Positions 1 through 9,218 of a stretch of 54,888 nt of DNA are shown here, one piece after another. The notes below the pieces were generated by a model. That model ran no database searches, was not told where the DNA came from, and saw only the letters and a program-made list of their open reading frames with translations. Each line of letters starts with the position of its first letter. Position 1 is the first letter of the stretch. A program made the translations under genes and the position numbers. Source of the stretch: Nocardia brasiliensis IFM 10847 (GTDB taxonomy: Bacteria; Actinomycetota; Actinomycetes; Mycobacteriales; Mycobacteriaceae); assembly GCF_000710915.1 (NCBI RefSeq), contig NZ_BAUA01000061.1, forward strand, positions 1-54,888. Direction: 5' to 3'.

Positions 1-791
1 ACAAGGAGTCGTTGGTTGCGGGTGGTTCACTCGTCACCCGCGCGGCCGCGCCCGGCCAGATCGTGCCGGTCGATTCGGAACATTCCGCGCTGGCCCAGTG
101 CCTGCGCGGCGGGCGTGCCGACGAGGTGGACCGCCTCGTGCTCACCGCGTCGGGCGGTCCGTTCCGCGGCTGGACCACCGAGATGCTGGAATCGGTGAAT
201 CCGGCTGAGGCCAAGACACATCCGACGTGGTCGATGGGCCCGATGAACACGCTCAATTCGGCCTCGCTGGTGAACAAGGGCCTCGAGTTGATCGAGACGC
301 ACCTGCTGTTCGGCGTTCCGTACGACCGCATCGACGTCACCGTGCACCCGCAGTCGATCGTGCACTCGATGGTCACCTTCACCGACGGTTCCACGCTGGC
401 GCAGGCGAGCCCGCCGGACATGAAACTGCCGATCGCCCTGGCCCTCGGCTGGCCGGACCGGGTGCCCGGCGCGGCCGCCTCCTGCGACTGGGGCACCGCC
501 GCGACCTGGACTTTCGAGCCGGTCGACAGCGCGGTCTTCCCGGCCATCGATCTGGCCCGCCGGGCCGGCGAAGCGGGCGGCAGCGTCACCGCCGTGTACA
601 ACGCCGCCAACGAGGTCGCGGTGCAGGCGTTTCTCGACGGCAAGATCCGCTTCCCCGAGATCGTGCGCACCGTCGCGGCGGCGGTCGAGGCCGCCGACCA
701 GTGGCGGCCCGAACCCACCTCGCTCGCCGAGGTCCTGGCCGCCGACACGTGGGCCCGGGATTTCGCCCGTGGCCGGGTCGACCGGGACTAG
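1..791 (+). CDS. dxr: 1-deoxy-D-xylulose 5-phosphate reductoisomerase, 5'-truncated
   Basis: DXR converts 1-deoxy-D-xylulose 5-phosphate to 2-C-methyl-D-erythritol 4-phosphate with NADPH, the committed step of the MEP isoprenoid pathway. The window edge removes the N-terminal NADPH-binding domain. The first complete codon is at position 3 and reads K-E-S-L-V-A-G-G, the family's NKESLVxGG segment. Also visible are SGGPFRGW, the [10 protein letters not shown] substrate/metal segment, VNKGLELIE and [10 protein letters not shown], followed by the C-terminal helical domain ending at a TAG. It lies upstream of the site-2 protease and ispG genes, as in mycobacteria (dxr-rip1-gcpE), so two MEP-pathway genes flank the protease. 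The apparent TTG start at 12 is an internal Leu codon, not a start. Confidence 0.97.
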   Translation, partial: KESLVAGGSLVTRAAAPGQIVPVDSEHSALAQCLRGGRADEVDRLVLTASGGPFRGWTTEMLESVNPAEAKTHPTWSMGPMNTLNSASLVNKGLELIETHLLFGVPYDRIDVTVHPQSIVHSMVTFTDGSTLAQASPPDMKLPIALALGWPDRVPGAAASCDWGTAATWTFEPVDSAVFPAIDLARRAGEAGGSVTAVYNAANEVAVQAFLDGKIRFPEIVRTVAAAVEAADQWRPEPTSLAEVLAADTWARDFARGRVDRD

Positions 792-994
792 GCCGGGACC
801 GGCGTCCGAGGGTTTCCGACTCGCGAGGTGAGCCTCGGCTGGCAGACTGAGCACCCGGGGCCGGCGGGTGTCCGGTTACTGTGGTCGTGGGCTCGCGGCC
901 GCGACGGATTCGCGCACCCGGGTTTGTGGGCGGCCGGACCGGGCGGCCGCATGTCATCAGGCGAGCTGCGCACAGCAGGAGGGCTGTAAATCAC

Positions 995-2194
995 ATGGTG
1001 TTCGCGTTGGGTTTCGTGCTGTTCGCTCTAGGCATCACGATTTCGATTGCGCTGCACGAATGCGGGCACATGTGGACCGCGCAAGCCACCGGTATGAAGG
1101 TGCGGCGGTACTTCATCGGATTCGGGCCGAAGATCTTCTCGTTCCGGCGGGGCGAGACCGAGTACGGGCTCAAAGCACTCCCGCTCGGCGGCTTCTGCGA
1201 TATCGCGGGCATGACCGCGCTGGACGAGTTGCAGCCCGAAGAGGTCGAACGCGCGATGTACCGCCAGGCCACCTGGAAGCGGATGGTGGTGATGTCGGGC
1301 GGTATCGCGATGAACTTCCTGCTCGGCTACATCCTGGTGGTGTTCCTCGCGGTCGGGTGGGGCCTGCCCCGGTTCGATCAGCCGCCCGCCACCGCGCTAG
1401 GTGCGATGAGCTGTGTGGCGCAACAGAATCCGGACGGCAGCATGCAACCGTGCACCGGCACCGGTCCGGCGCAGCGCGCGGGATTGCAGCGCGGTGACGT
1501 GGTGACCGCGGTCAACGGGGTGAGCGTGAAGACGTGGAAGGAATTCCAGTCCGAGACCCAGAAGCAGAACGGCCCGTTCACCTACACCGTCGATCGCAAG
1601 GGCCAGAGCCTCACCATCCCCGTGACCCCGGAGCGGGTCGTGCGCTACCCCGAGGGCGGCGGCGCGGGGCGTGAGGTCGGCGCCGTCGGCGTCGGCATGG
1701 ACTTCTACGAGCCGGTCCAGTACAACGTCCTGGCCGCGATCCCCGCCGCGGGCGCGTTCACCGGCGACATGTTCGTGCGTACTTTCCAGTCGCTGGCTCA
1801 GTTACCGCAGAAGGTGACCGCGCTGTGGAGCGCGGTGACCGGCGGCGAGCGCGACGCGGAGACCCCGGTCAGCGTGTACGGCGCCAGCAAGATCGGCGGC
1901 GAGACCGCCGAACGCGGCCTGTGGAACGTCTTCATCCTGGTGCTGGCCAGCCTGAACTTCTTCCTCGGCGCGTTCAACATCCTGCCGTTGCTGCCGCTCG
2001 ACGGCGGCCATATGGCGGTGGTCCTCTACGAGAAGGTCCGCAACACCATCCGCGGCTGGAAGGGACTCGCGCCCGGCGGGCCGGTGGACTATCTGAAGTT
2101 GTTGCCGGTCACCTACGTCGCGGTGGTGATCGGCGGCGCGTACATGGTGCTCACCTTGGTGGCCGACATCGTGAATCCGATCAAACTGTTCTGA
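995..2194 (+). CDS. rip1: Site-2 intramembrane zinc metalloprotease (RseP/Rip1 family)
   Basis: This membrane protease cleaves transmembrane anti-sigma factors and related substrates inside the bilayer. The chosen ATG at 995 follows a GGAGGG ribosome site and gives 399 residues, close to the usual size of about 400. The first transmembrane helix carries the zinc motif HECGH (H21, E22, H25). A periplasmic PDZ domain follows, visible as GLQRGDVVTAVNGV. The second metal-ligand motif, LPLDGGH, is near residue 336, with a further helix at the C terminus. An upstream in-frame GTG at 881 would add 38 Arg/Gly-rich residues before the first helix and was rejected. The position between dxr and ispG matches mycobacterial rip1. 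Substrates cannot be read from the sequence. Confidence 0.96.
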   Translation: MVFALGFVLFALGITISIALHECGHMWTAQATGMKVRRYFIGFGPKIFSFRRGETEYGLKALPLGGFCDIAGMTALDELQPEEVERAMYRQATWKRMVVMSGGIAMNFLLGYILVVFLAVGWGLPRFDQPPATALGAMSCVAQQNPDGSMQPCTGTGPAQRAGLQRGDVVTAVNGVSVKTWKEFQSETQKQNGPFTYTVDRKGQSLTIPVTPERVVRYPEGGGAGREVGAVGVGMDFYEPVQYNVLAAIPAAGAFTGDMFVRTFQSLAQLPQKVTALWSAVTGGERDAETPVSVYGASKIGGETAERGLWNVFILVLASLNFFLGAFNILPLLPLDGGHMAVVLYEKVRNTIRGWKGLAPGGPVDYLKLLPVTYVAVVIGGAYMVLTLVADIVNPIKLF

Positions 2195-2334
2195 GTTTCG
2201 TCGGCGCGGTACCCTGTCGCCGGCACTCGGGGGAGTACGTTGTCGCGGGCGTCACAGGGTGGCCGTTCGGCGGGCGCGACTAAGCTCGTAGGCGAACGGC
2301 CCGGAACGTACGGACGGAAAGTAGGCAGCCGAAG

Positions 2335-3492
2335 GTGACCAGCACAATCGGATTGGGGATGCCCGCCGCGCCCGCGGCCGTTCTCGCTCCTCGACGCAAG
2401 ACCCGCCAGCTGATGGTGGGCAATGTCGGAGTGGGCAGCGATCACCCGATCTCCGTGCAGTCGATGACCACCACCAAGACCCACGACATCAACGCCACCC
2501 TGCAGCAGATCGCGGAGCTCACCGCGTCGGGCTGCGACATCGTGCGGGTGGCCTGCCCGCGTCAGGAAGACGCGGACGCGCTGGCGACGATCGCGCGCAA
2601 GAGCCAGATCCCGGTGATCGCCGATATCCACTTCCAGCCTCGCTACATCTTCGCCGCGATCGACGCGGGCTGTGCCGCGGTGCGCGTGAACCCCGGCAAC
2701 ATCAAGGAATTCGACGGTCGAGTCGGCGAGGTCGCCAAGGCGGCCGGCGCCGCGGGCATCCCGATCCGGATCGGTGTCAACGCCGGTTCACTGGACAAGC
2801 GGATGCTGGAGAAGTACGGCAAGGCCACCCCGGAGGCGCTGGTCGAGTCCGCGCTGTGGGAGGCGAGTCTGTTCGAGGAGCACGGCTTCGGCGATATCAA
2901 GATCTCGGTCAAGCACAACGATCCGGTGATCATGGTGGAGGCGTACCGGCAGTTGGCCGCGCAGAGCGACTACCCGCTGCACCTCGGTGTGACCGAGGCG
3001 GGTCCGGCGTTCCAGGGCACGATCAAGTCCGCGGTGGCGTTCGGCGCACTGCTCTCGGAGGGCATCGGCGACACCATCCGGGTTTCGCTGTCCGCGCCGC
3101 CCGCCGAGGAGATCAAGGTCGGTGGCCAGATCCTGCAGTCGCTGAATCTGCGCCCGCGCAAGCTCGAGATCGTCTCCTGCCCGTCCTGTGGGCGCGCTCA
3201 GGTCGACGTGTACACCCTCGCCAACGAGGTGACCGCCGGACTGGAGGGCATGGAGGTGCCGCTGCGGGTGGCCGTGATGGGTTGCGTCGTCAACGGACCG
3301 GGTGAGGCCCGGGAAGCGGATCTCGGTGTGGCCTCGGGTAACGGCAAGGGCCAGATCTTCGTGAAGGGCGAGGTCATCAAGACCGTGCCGGAGGCGCAGA
3401 TCGTCGAAACCCTGATCGAAGAGGCCATGCGGATCGCCGAGGAAATGGGCGAGGGCGCCGGTTCGGGCGAGCCCGTGGTCACGGTCGGCTAA
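2335..3492 (+). CDS. ispG: 4-hydroxy-3-methylbut-2-enyl diphosphate synthase (flavodoxin)
   Basis: IspG (GcpE) converts MEcPP to HMBPP, the penultimate MEP-pathway step, using a [4Fe-4S] cluster. The 385-residue product has the N-terminal TIM-barrel with [11 protein letters not shown] and DIHF. The cluster ligands are in the C-terminal domain: CPSCGR (C282, C285) and [10 protein letters not shown] (C317, with the glutamate at E324). It starts with GTG at 2335. The length matches the actinobacterial two-domain form, without the insertion domain of plant enzymes. It lies 140 bp downstream of rip1 with no convincing terminator between, so it may be cotranscribed or have its own promoter in that gap. 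Confidence 0.97.
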   Translation: MTSTIGLGMPAAPAAVLAPRRKTRQLMVGNVGVGSDHPISVQSMTTTKTHDINATLQQIAELTASGCDIVRVACPRQEDADALATIARKSQIPVIADIHFQPRYIFAAIDAGCAAVRVNPGNIKEFDGRVGEVAKAAGAAGIPIRIGVNAGSLDKRMLEKYGKATPEALVESALWEASLFEEHGFGDIKISVKHNDPVIMVEAYRQLAAQSDYPLHLGVTEAGPAFQGTIKSAVAFGALLSEGIGDTIRVSLSAPPAEEIKVGGQILQSLNLRPRKLEIVSCPSCGRAQVDVYTLANEVTAGLEGMEVPLRVAVMGCVVNGPGEAREADLGVASGNGKGQIFVKGEVIKTVPEAQIVETLIEEAMRIAEEMGEGAGSGEPVVTVG

Positions 3493-3556
3493 CAGCGGAA
3501 CTGTTGCGTTCGGCATAGCCGTACCACATCGCGGATATTCGTGGCAGGCTGTCAAC

Positions 3557-4423
3557 GTGCGGAGTCTGCTGGAGCCGACGCGAAGGGCGAAATACGTCCC
3601 CGCGCGGCAGCTCGCGAATCGGGACCTGGCGCAGGTCCTTCGAGTTCTGGACGCCGATCCGGTGGCCTCGTGTATGGTCGCGGCCCGGCTCCAGGAATTC
3701 GGCCTCGATGCCGCGCGCTGCGGGCAGGGTGAATTGTGGAGCCGCGGCGGGCCGTCGGAATCGCTGTGTTTCTCCGGCGCGAATCTGGTGCCGTTGCGTG
3801 GCGACCACGACGCGTTGCGCGCCTTCGCTGATCGTGCCGTGCGCTGGCCGCGAATAGCGTCCTCGGTGGTCGGGCGGCGCGAATTGGCGTTGCCGCTCTG
3901 GGAAATGCTGGTCGGTCATTGGGGTCCGGAACGCGAATTGCGCGGCGAGCAACCATTGCTCGCGCTCGCGCAACCGCCACTGGCGACTCCTGATCCGAAT
4001 GTGCGCCGGGTGCGCCCGGACGAAATAGATCGCTATCTCGGTGCGGCGATCGCCATGTTCATCGAGGAGGTCGGCGTCGATCCGCGCGCGGGCGACGGCG
4101 GCCGCGGATATCGGCGGCGCATTCAGAGCTTGATCGAATCCGGCCGGGCCTGGGCACGTTTCGAGGACGGCGAGGTCGTGTTCAAGGCGGAGGTGGGGGC
4201 GCTGTCGCGGCGCACCGGTCAGATCCAAGGCGTCTGGGTGCATCCGGAACATCGCGGCAGTGGCCGCGGCACCGCGGGCACCGCGGCCGTCGCGAACGCC
4301 GTCGTGGCCTCCGGGCGGACCGCGAGCCTGTACGTCAACGACTACAACGCGATCGCCCGCCGCGCCTACAGCCGCGTCGGATTCCGGCAGATCGCGACCT
4401 TCTCCACCATCCTGCTCGACTGA
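3557..4423 (+). CDS. GNAT acetyltransferase with N-terminal DUF4081 domain
   Basis: The 288-residue protein has an N-terminal DUF4081-type half, from ANRDLAQVLRVLD through the LVGHWGPERELR segment. A C-terminal GNAT fold follows, with the acetyl-CoA loop seen as VWVHPEHRGSGRGT and the typical YVNDYNAIARRAYSRVGF strand-helix. This architecture and its place directly after ispG match the mycobacterial gene after gcpE (Rv2867c type). Substrate is unknown. The start is the GTG at 3557, 64 bp after ispG. The sequence supports an acetyltransferase fold but not a specific acceptor. Confidence 0.9.
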   Translation: MRSLLEPTRRAKYVPARQLANRDLAQVLRVLDADPVASCMVAARLQEFGLDAARCGQGELWSRGGPSESLCFSGANLVPLRGDHDALRAFADRAVRWPRIASSVVGRRELALPLWEMLVGHWGPERELRGEQPLLALAQPPLATPDPNVRRVRPDEIDRYLGAAIAMFIEEVGVDPRAGDGGRGYRRRIQSLIESGRAWARFEDGEVVFKAEVGALSRRTGQIQGVWVHPEHRGSGRGTAGTAAVANAVVASGRTASLYVNDYNAIARRAYSRVGFRQIATFSTILLD

Positions 4424-4476
4424 AACACGGTGTGCCGCCGGGGTTTGCCCGGAGGTGGCCACTACCATCGGTGCCG

Positions 4477-6285
4477 ATGCAGACCAGGACGGTACCGTTG
4501 CGAAAATCGCTGCTCGGCGCGCTGAGCGTGGCGGTGCTCACGCTGTCCGCCGTCGGCTGTGGCGGCGGTCCGCAGGGGCCGACGCCGATCGCGGACGATT
4601 TCGTCGAGGCCTTCGCCGGGCGCGACCCGGCGGCCGCGGCCCGGTTCACCAACCAACCCGAAAAGGCGACCGCCGCAATGAATTCCGCGTGGGACCAGTT
4701 GCAGGCGGAGGGACTGGACGCGCGCACCGGCTCGGCGCGGGTCAGCGGTGACACCGCGACCGTCGACTACACCTACGAGTGGCGGCTGCCCAAGAACCGG
4801 ACCTGGCGCTACACCGGCCAATTGCAGATGGGCCGCAGCGAAGGCCGCTGGGTGGTGCGCTGGACCTCGTCGAACATCCACCCGAATCTCGGCAACACCC
4901 AAACGCTCGCGCTGCGTGCCACGCCCGCGCCGCGGGCCCGGGTGAACGAGCAGGCGGGCAGCGATGTGCTGGTGCCCGGCAAGGTGTCCCGGGTCGCGTT
5001 CACCGCCGCGAACGCGCCCGACCCCGGCGCGGTGGCGACCGCCCTCGCGGCCGCGCTGAACCGCTTCGATCCGAAGCTCACCCCCGAAGCGATCCGGGAC
5101 GCGGCCACCGCGACCACGGGCGTGTACACCGTCACGGTGCTCAACGAGAACGAATTCGACCAGGTGAGTACCGATCTCATCGGGTTGCCCGGCGTGCAAC
5201 TCACCTCCGAATGGGATCTGGTGCCCACCGATCGCAATTTCGCGCCGGACCTGCTCGCGCAGGTGCGCAAGACGGTGATCGCGGAGGTCGACGGCAAGGC
5301 GGGCTGGAGTGTGGTCACCATGAACGCCAACGGCGCCGATACCGACGTGCTCACCGAGGTGCCGGCGCAACCCGCGCCGTCGTTCTCGCTCAGCGTGGAC
5401 CGCAACGTGCAGAACGCCGCGCAACGCGCGGTCGACCTGCGCCCCGACCAGACCATGATGGTGGTGCTGCGTCCCTCCACCGGCGCGATCCTGGCGATCG
5501 CGCAGAACAAGGCGGCCGATCGGGACGGGCCGGTGGCGACCATCGGCCAATATCCGCCCGGTTCGGTGTTCAAGACGGTGACCGCGGCCGCGGCGATGTC
5601 CACGGGTATCGCGACGCCGGACACGGTGCTGCCCTGCCCGAGCCGAATCATCATCGGCGAGCGCATGATTCCCAACTACAATCTCTTCACCGTCGGGGAC
5701 GTACCGATGATCACGGCGTACGAGCGGTCGTGCAACACCTCGTTCGCGACCATAGCCAGCAGGTTGCCAGGTACCGCTTTGCACAACGCCGCGATGAAAT
5801 TCGGACTCGGCACCGGCTACACGATCGCGGGCCTGCCGACCTTCACCGGTTCGGTACCGCCCGCGGACGAGCTGGTGCAGCGCACCGAGGACGGCATCGG
5901 CCAGGGCAAGGTGGTGGTCAGCCCGTTCGGCATGGCGTTGATGGCCGCGACGATCGCGCACGGCTCGCTGCCGGTGCCCTACCTGATCGCGGGTCGCACC
6001 ACGACCATCGATGATCCCGGCGCCGCGCCCGACCCGGCGGTGATCGCCGGGTTGCGTGCGATGATGCGCCGGGTGGTCACCGGCGGCACCGCCGAGCGGA
6101 TCGCCGATCAGGGCGAGGTGTACGGCAAGACCGGCGAGGCCGAGGTGGAGGGCGGTTCGCACTCGTGGTTCGTCGGCTATCGCGGGGATATGGCGTTCGC
6201 GACCCTGCTGGTCAAGGGCGGCAGTTCGGATAATGCGGTCGCGGTAACCCGCGATATGTTCGCCGCATTGCCCGGTGGTTACTGA
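4477..6285 (+). CDS. Penicillin-binding lipoprotein, NTF2-like plus transpeptidase
   Basis: A secreted, membrane-anchored peptidoglycan D,D-transpeptidase of 602 residues. The signal peptide ends in a lipobox AVGC (C28). An NTF2-like (MecA_N) domain follows (IADDFVEAFAGRD onward), then a dimerisation region. The transpeptidase domain has SVFK (S363, K366), SCN (S418, N420) and KTG (K551-G553), so all three catalytic boxes are intact. It corresponds to the mycobacterial PBP lipoprotein of the dxr-gcpE locus (Rv2864c type). The ATG at 4477 was preferred to an upstream GTG/ATG-like start because it puts a normal n-region (R-K) directly before the hydrophobic core. Confidence 0.94.
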   Translation: MQTRTVPLRKSLLGALSVAVLTLSAVGCGGGPQGPTPIADDFVEAFAGRDPAAAARFTNQPEKATAAMNSAWDQLQAEGLDARTGSARVSGDTATVDYTYEWRLPKNRTWRYTGQLQMGRSEGRWVVRWTSSNIHPNLGNTQTLALRATPAPRARVNEQAGSDVLVPGKVSRVAFTAANAPDPGAVATALAAALNRFDPKLTPEAIRDAATATTGVYTVTVLNENEFDQVSTDLIGLPGVQLTSEWDLVPTDRNFAPDLLAQVRKTVIAEVDGKAGWSVVTMNANGADTDVLTEVPAQPAPSFSLSVDRNVQNAAQRAVDLRPDQTMMVVLRPSTGAILAIAQNKAADRDGPVATIGQYPPGSVFKTVTAAAAMSTGIATPDTVLPCPSRIIIGERMIPNYNLFTVGDVPMITAYERSCNTSFATIASRLPGTALHNAAMKFGLGTGYTIAGLPTFTGSVPPADELVQRTEDGIGQGKVVVSPFGMALMAATIAHGSLPVPYLIAGRTTTIDDPGAAPDPAVIAGLRAMMRRVVTGGTAERIADQGEVYGKTGEAEVEGGSHSWFVGYRGDMAFATLLVKGGSSDNAVAVTRDMFAALPGGY

Positions 6286-6291
6286 CGGCTG

Positions 6292-6450
6292 CTACCGCTG
6301 GCTGCTGCCGGGTCCGGCCTGTTGATTGCTGGAGGACGCGCCGTGCTCCAGAATTATGGCGCCGGCGTCACCGCCGTCCAGGATCTCGACGGTCGCCGCG
6401 CCGCCGAGAATGATCGCGACGCTGGCCAGAATGGTGGTGGAACGCTTCAT
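6292..6450 (-). CDS. Small exported or membrane protein, 52 aa, unknown
   Basis: The minus strand carries an ATG at 6450 and a TAG at 6294-6292, giving 52 codons. The ribosome site GAGGGAG (6464-6458) lies 7 nt upstream, which is ideal. The peptide begins MKRSTTILASVAIILGG: a two-residue basic n-region and a hydrophobic core, as in a signal peptide or a single membrane anchor. A polar tail rich in Gly, Ser and Gln follows (SSSNQQAGPGSS). It converges on the PBP gene with 6 bp between stop codons. No family is recognised. It is the first gene of the accessory segment. Confidence 0.6.
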   Translation of the reverse strand: MKRSTTILASVAIILGGAATVEILDGGDAGAIILEHGASSSNQQAGPGSSQR

Positions 6451-6755
6451 GGTTCGGCTCCCTCAGGTAAGGGGTGTCGACGGGGTTCTTGCTTCAGGTG
6501 GGTTCGCCACGCGAAGTTGACTGGAAGTTTGCTGGTTGATCGAACCGTAATCTCTGGGCGATTCGGTGAACAAGGACATGTGGCCGATGGCACAGCGCAG
6601 GCCATAGTGGTATGGGTCACATTCTCGAATGGTCTGCGGTGAGATTACCCAGCGGGCCCGCGGCCTTGTCGCGAAATCCATCGATGCTGGAACAAGTACG
6701 CGGAACGGGCCATTCGGACAGATAAAATCCCGCGCCCATTGCTATTGGTCGGACG
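6451..6755. other. Gap between the microprotein and the secretion operon
   Basis: About 300 bp, less GC-rich than its surroundings. It must hold the promoter of the minus-strand microprotein and the 3' end of the secretion-related operon transcript. An 8-bp inverted pair, GTAATCTC near 6548 and GAGATTAC near 6642, is present, but the arms are far apart and no function is claimed. No convincing gene was seen on either strand. Confidence 0.4.
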
Positions 6756-7727
6756 CTATCCGGATTTCGCCGGATCGGTCTGTTCTGCCGAGGCGTTGGA
6801 ATCGCCCGGGACGGCGAAATGTCCCTTTCGGAATCGGCGCAACGCCGCATCGGTGCCGAGTTCGCGGCGGTGCTCTCCGTGGTGCAGGTAATAGCGCAGG
6901 GCGTGGAACACCAGGGTGGGGTCGGTGTCGATTTGCTGATGGGGTATTTCGTAGGCGAGGTAACCCGCATCGGGGAAACGTTCGTCCGGTGTGGTCGTCG
7001 GATCGTCCGGACCGAGCACCGCGGGATCATCGACCAGGACGACGATCATGTTTGTCGCCGCGGCGGTAACGAGCGCGGCCGGACTGTTGCGGACATGGGC
7101 GGCGTGAATGCCGGAAATATCGGTCCAGTCGAGCGTGATCGGGCCCGTGCCGTGGTCGGTGCGCAATTGCCGCGGGGTGAGCAGTATTCCGGTATTCGCC
7201 CGCGTCACGTACGGCCGAAAAGTATGGCGCGCCAGGAAAAGACCCAGCGCGCCCACGGTACTCAGGCCCGCACAGCCGAGATATCCGAGCGACGGGTCCG
7301 TGCCGAATTTCCAGACCATGAACCAGACGCCGCACCCGATCAGCAGCACGCCGCCTGCGGCCAGCGCCACCGGCCGGACTCTGGACGGCAGCCGCACCGG
7401 GATCGCCAGCGCGGACTGGGCCTCGGGGCCGGTGATCACGGTGCTCGCCTGGACCACCGCGTCTTTCGGCCAGGCTCGCCACAGCGCGCACAGCACGCCT
7501 ACGGTCACCGCGGTCCAGATACCGGCGCCGAGCAGTGTGCCCGCGTCGGCTGTGCCGCGCACCAGGCGGCCGAGCTCGAGCACGACCGCGCTGAGCGGAA
7601 TGAGCAGTACCACCGCGACGCAGCAGGGCAGGACCGCGTACCGATGCGAGTAGAACGCCCGCCGATCCCATCCGCCAGGAAACGGCAGGTCGAATCCGCT
7701 CCGGTAGCGGTTATTCGAGCCAGCCAC
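6756..7727 (-). CDS. Four-helix membrane protein of the EspC/WXG operon, unknown
   Basis: The 323-residue protein has two pairs of hydrophobic segments. They begin at AVLPCCVAVVLLIPL and GTLLGAGIWTAVTVGVL, then PVALAAGGVLLIGCGVW and LGCAGLSTVGALGLFLA. A cytosolic C-terminal domain of about 150 residues follows. The layout of two hairpins plus a soluble tail is clear, but no family is recognised. The GTG start at 7727 lies inside the preceding gene, whose stop is at 7711, so the two are translationally coupled. Being last in an operon with EspC-like and WXG-type proteins, it may be a membrane accessory to their export or function. That is inference. Confidence 0.7.
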   Translation of the reverse strand: MAGSNNRYRSGFDLPFPGGWDRRAFYSHRYAVLPCCVAVVLLIPLSAVVLELGRLVRGTADAGTLLGAGIWTAVTVGVLCALWRAWPKDAVVQASTVITGPEAQSALAIPVRLPSRVRPVALAAGGVLLIGCGVWFMVWKFGTDPSLGYLGCAGLSTVGALGLFLARHTFRPYVTRANTGILLTPRQLRTDHGTGPITLDWTDISGIHAAHVRNSPAALVTAAATNMIVVLVDDPAVLGPDDPTTTPDERFPDAGYLAYEIPHQQIDTDPTLVFHALRYYLHHGEHRRELGTDAALRRFRKGHFAVPGDSNASAEQTDPAKSG

Positions 7728-8160
7728 GGCGCCGATGCTCCTCGAAGTACCGGTCGTCCGCGTCCGGTTCACCAGGGTCGACGACCGGGTCGCGGTGCGG
7801 TGTACGGTTCTCGGGGCGCGCTGCGGCCGGGGGATCGGGCTGATCGTGCGACGCGCCGGACTCGCGCAGCTGATCCAGTTCCGCTTGCCCGAGCGCGGCG
7901 AGTCGTTCGCGCTCGGCGGCCGACATCGCGCCCGCTCGATGAAACATGCCCTGGGCGATGCCGTCGAGCAGTCGCGCGAATCCCTCGGATTTGCCGAACT
8001 CGCGCATGCTCGCTCGGCCCGCCAATACCTCGCCGAGGTTGCGGCGCAATTCCGGGTCCGCGGTCGAGGACGCGAGCACCTCGAGCGAGCGACGCAGGTG
8101 GCGGGCGGCGCCGAGATCGCCCCGCGCCACGTCGAAGACGACCTCGGGTTGTTGTGGCAT
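7711..8160 (-). CDS. Hypothetical 149-aa protein of the EspC/WXG operon
   Basis: A soluble protein with a helical first half (residues about 1-100, including GRASMREFGKSEGFARLLDGI-like helices). The tail is proline- and aspartate-rich and ends in WLE. There are no cysteines, signal peptide or membrane segment. It starts 4 bp after the stop of the WXG-type gene and overlaps the next membrane protein gene by 17 bp, so it belongs to a tightly packed operon. No family is recognised. Helical companions of this size in mycobacterial secretion loci often act as chaperones or regulators, but nothing in the sequence proves that here. Confidence 0.7.
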   Translation of the reverse strand: MPQQPEVVFDVARGDLGAARHLRRSLEVLASSTADPELRRNLGEVLAGRASMREFGKSEGFARLLDGIAQGMFHRAGAMSAAERERLAALGQAELDQLRESGASHDQPDPPAAARPENRTPHRDPVVDPGEPDADDRYFEEHRRRGWLE

Positions 8161-8164
8161 TCGG

Positions 8165-8887
8165 TCACACTCCCGGATGGTCGTAGGTCGAAGTGCCCAG
8201 CGGCGGCAGCTCGCTCGGCGGTCTGTTGGACAGTTCCAGTGCGGTGGCGCCGAGGCCGACGACGGTTTTGAACGCGCCGGTCGTCACGGTCAGGATCTGC
8301 TCGAATCTGGCGAAGATCATCACGGCGTGGGCGGCGGCCACCGCGGCGGCCGCGGCCGCGCCGGGAGCGCCGACGAGCGTCGAGGACAGCACCGCGGCCG
8401 CGGCCATCTCGGTCAGCCACATGATCGTCCAATCGACGATGTCCTGCAGCAGGTCGCCGAGCAGCCGGGCCAGGTTGAGCATGGAGTTGCCGATGTTGTT
8501 CAGGGTGCGTTCGATCTCCTGGAGTGCCCTGACCTGGAATTCGACGCCGCCCGCAAGGTGGTCGAAGTAGCCGCGGGCCTGGTCGGCGGCGTTGCCGCGC
8601 CACGACTCGGACAGCAGGCGCTGCCACTCGGTCGCGAGCGAATCGTGGAAAGCGGCGTTGAATCCGGCCAGGTTCCCCGCGGCGTCCGCGGCCTGCTTCA
8701 CCCCCGCCCAGTCGCCCGCGACGAACTCCGAGGCCAGGCCGAATACATCGGTGCCGGTGATGCTTTGGATTGCCTGACCGATGTAATAGGCCGGGGAGAC
8801 ATAGTTCCCGCCGAGGAAGAAGGGAATCCAGCCGGGCAGCGGATCGGTGGCCTCGGGAATCTGCAGGGCCGTCGCCGGGCCGGTCAC
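8165..8887 (-). CDS. WXG-type helical protein, putative type VII secretion substrate
   Basis: A 240-residue protein. Its central helical hairpin carries a W-x-G turn (W96-R97-G98, in LLSESWRGNAAD), flanked by long amphipathic helices as in WXG100 and related type VII substrates. A hydrophobic Ala-rich segment (about residues 158-193) precedes a short polar tail. It overlaps the EspC-like gene by 4 bp (ATGA), a sign of coupling. The architecture of WXG helices plus a hydrophobic stretch recalls EspA/EspE-like proteins and the N-terminal domain of channel proteins. No toxin domain is attached. No ESX core gene (EccC and others) is in the window, so it would depend on machinery encoded elsewhere. 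Confidence 0.72.
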   Translation of the reverse strand: MTGPATALQIPEATDPLPGWIPFFLGGNYVSPAYYIGQAIQSITGTDVFGLASEFVAGDWAGVKQAADAAGNLAGFNAAFHDSLATEWQRLLSESWRGNAADQARGYFDHLAGGVEFQVRALQEIERTLNNIGNSMLNLARLLGDLLQDIVDWTIMWLTEMAAAAVLSSTLVGAPGAAAAAAVAAAHAVMIFARFEQILTVTTGAFKTVVGLGATALELSNRPPSELPPLGTSTYDHPGV

Positions 8888-9204
8888 TTCGGCACCCCGA
8901 CGTAGGTGCGGTCCAGGCGGATCGCCGTGGCCAGATCGGTGGTCCGGTACATCTCGGCACTCTCGGCGAGTTCCGTCGACGCGGTCTCGCTCAGCACCCG
9001 CAGGTGGGTGTAGTTGGACTCGAGATTCCGGCGTACCTCATCGAGCATGCTTTTGACCTGCGCATAGATCCGGCCGTCGTGGTCGCCGAAGGCGAACCAG
9101 GTGGCCGCGTAATCCTTCGCGGAGCCGGCCTGGCCCGCCAGGTCGGCTAGTGCGGCGGCGAACTCGTCCAGCTGATCGGGCCGTACTCGGAGCTCTTCGG
9201 CCAT
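8884..9204 (-). CDS. EspC-like type VII secretion-associated protein
   Basis: A 106-residue all-helical protein beginning MAEELRVRPDQLDEFA. It resembles the EspC family (T7SS_ESX_EspC) in size, in the opening L-x-V-x-P-x-x-L-x-x-hydrophobic segment, and in the absence of a classical signal peptide. It starts with ATG at 9204 behind a GGGAGGA ribosome site and is first in a four-gene minus-strand operon (9204 to 6756). Pairing of an EspC-like protein with a longer WXG protein recurs in actinomycete genomes and suggests co-secretion. This is family-level inference, without direct proof of export. Confidence 0.75.
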   Translation of the reverse strand: MAEELRVRPDQLDEFAAALADLAGQAGSAKDYAATWFAFGDHDGRIYAQVKSMLDEVRRNLESNYTHLRVLSETASTELAESAEMYRTTDLATAIRLDRTYVGVPK

Positions 9205-9218
9205 CGGGTCCTCCCGTT

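Noticed and set aside
4462..6162. 566-codon open frame on the minus strand opposite the PBP gene
   Set aside because: It is the antisense shadow of a GC-rich gene; its translation is His/Arg/Gly-rich with no domain, and the plus-strand protein has all PBP motifs.
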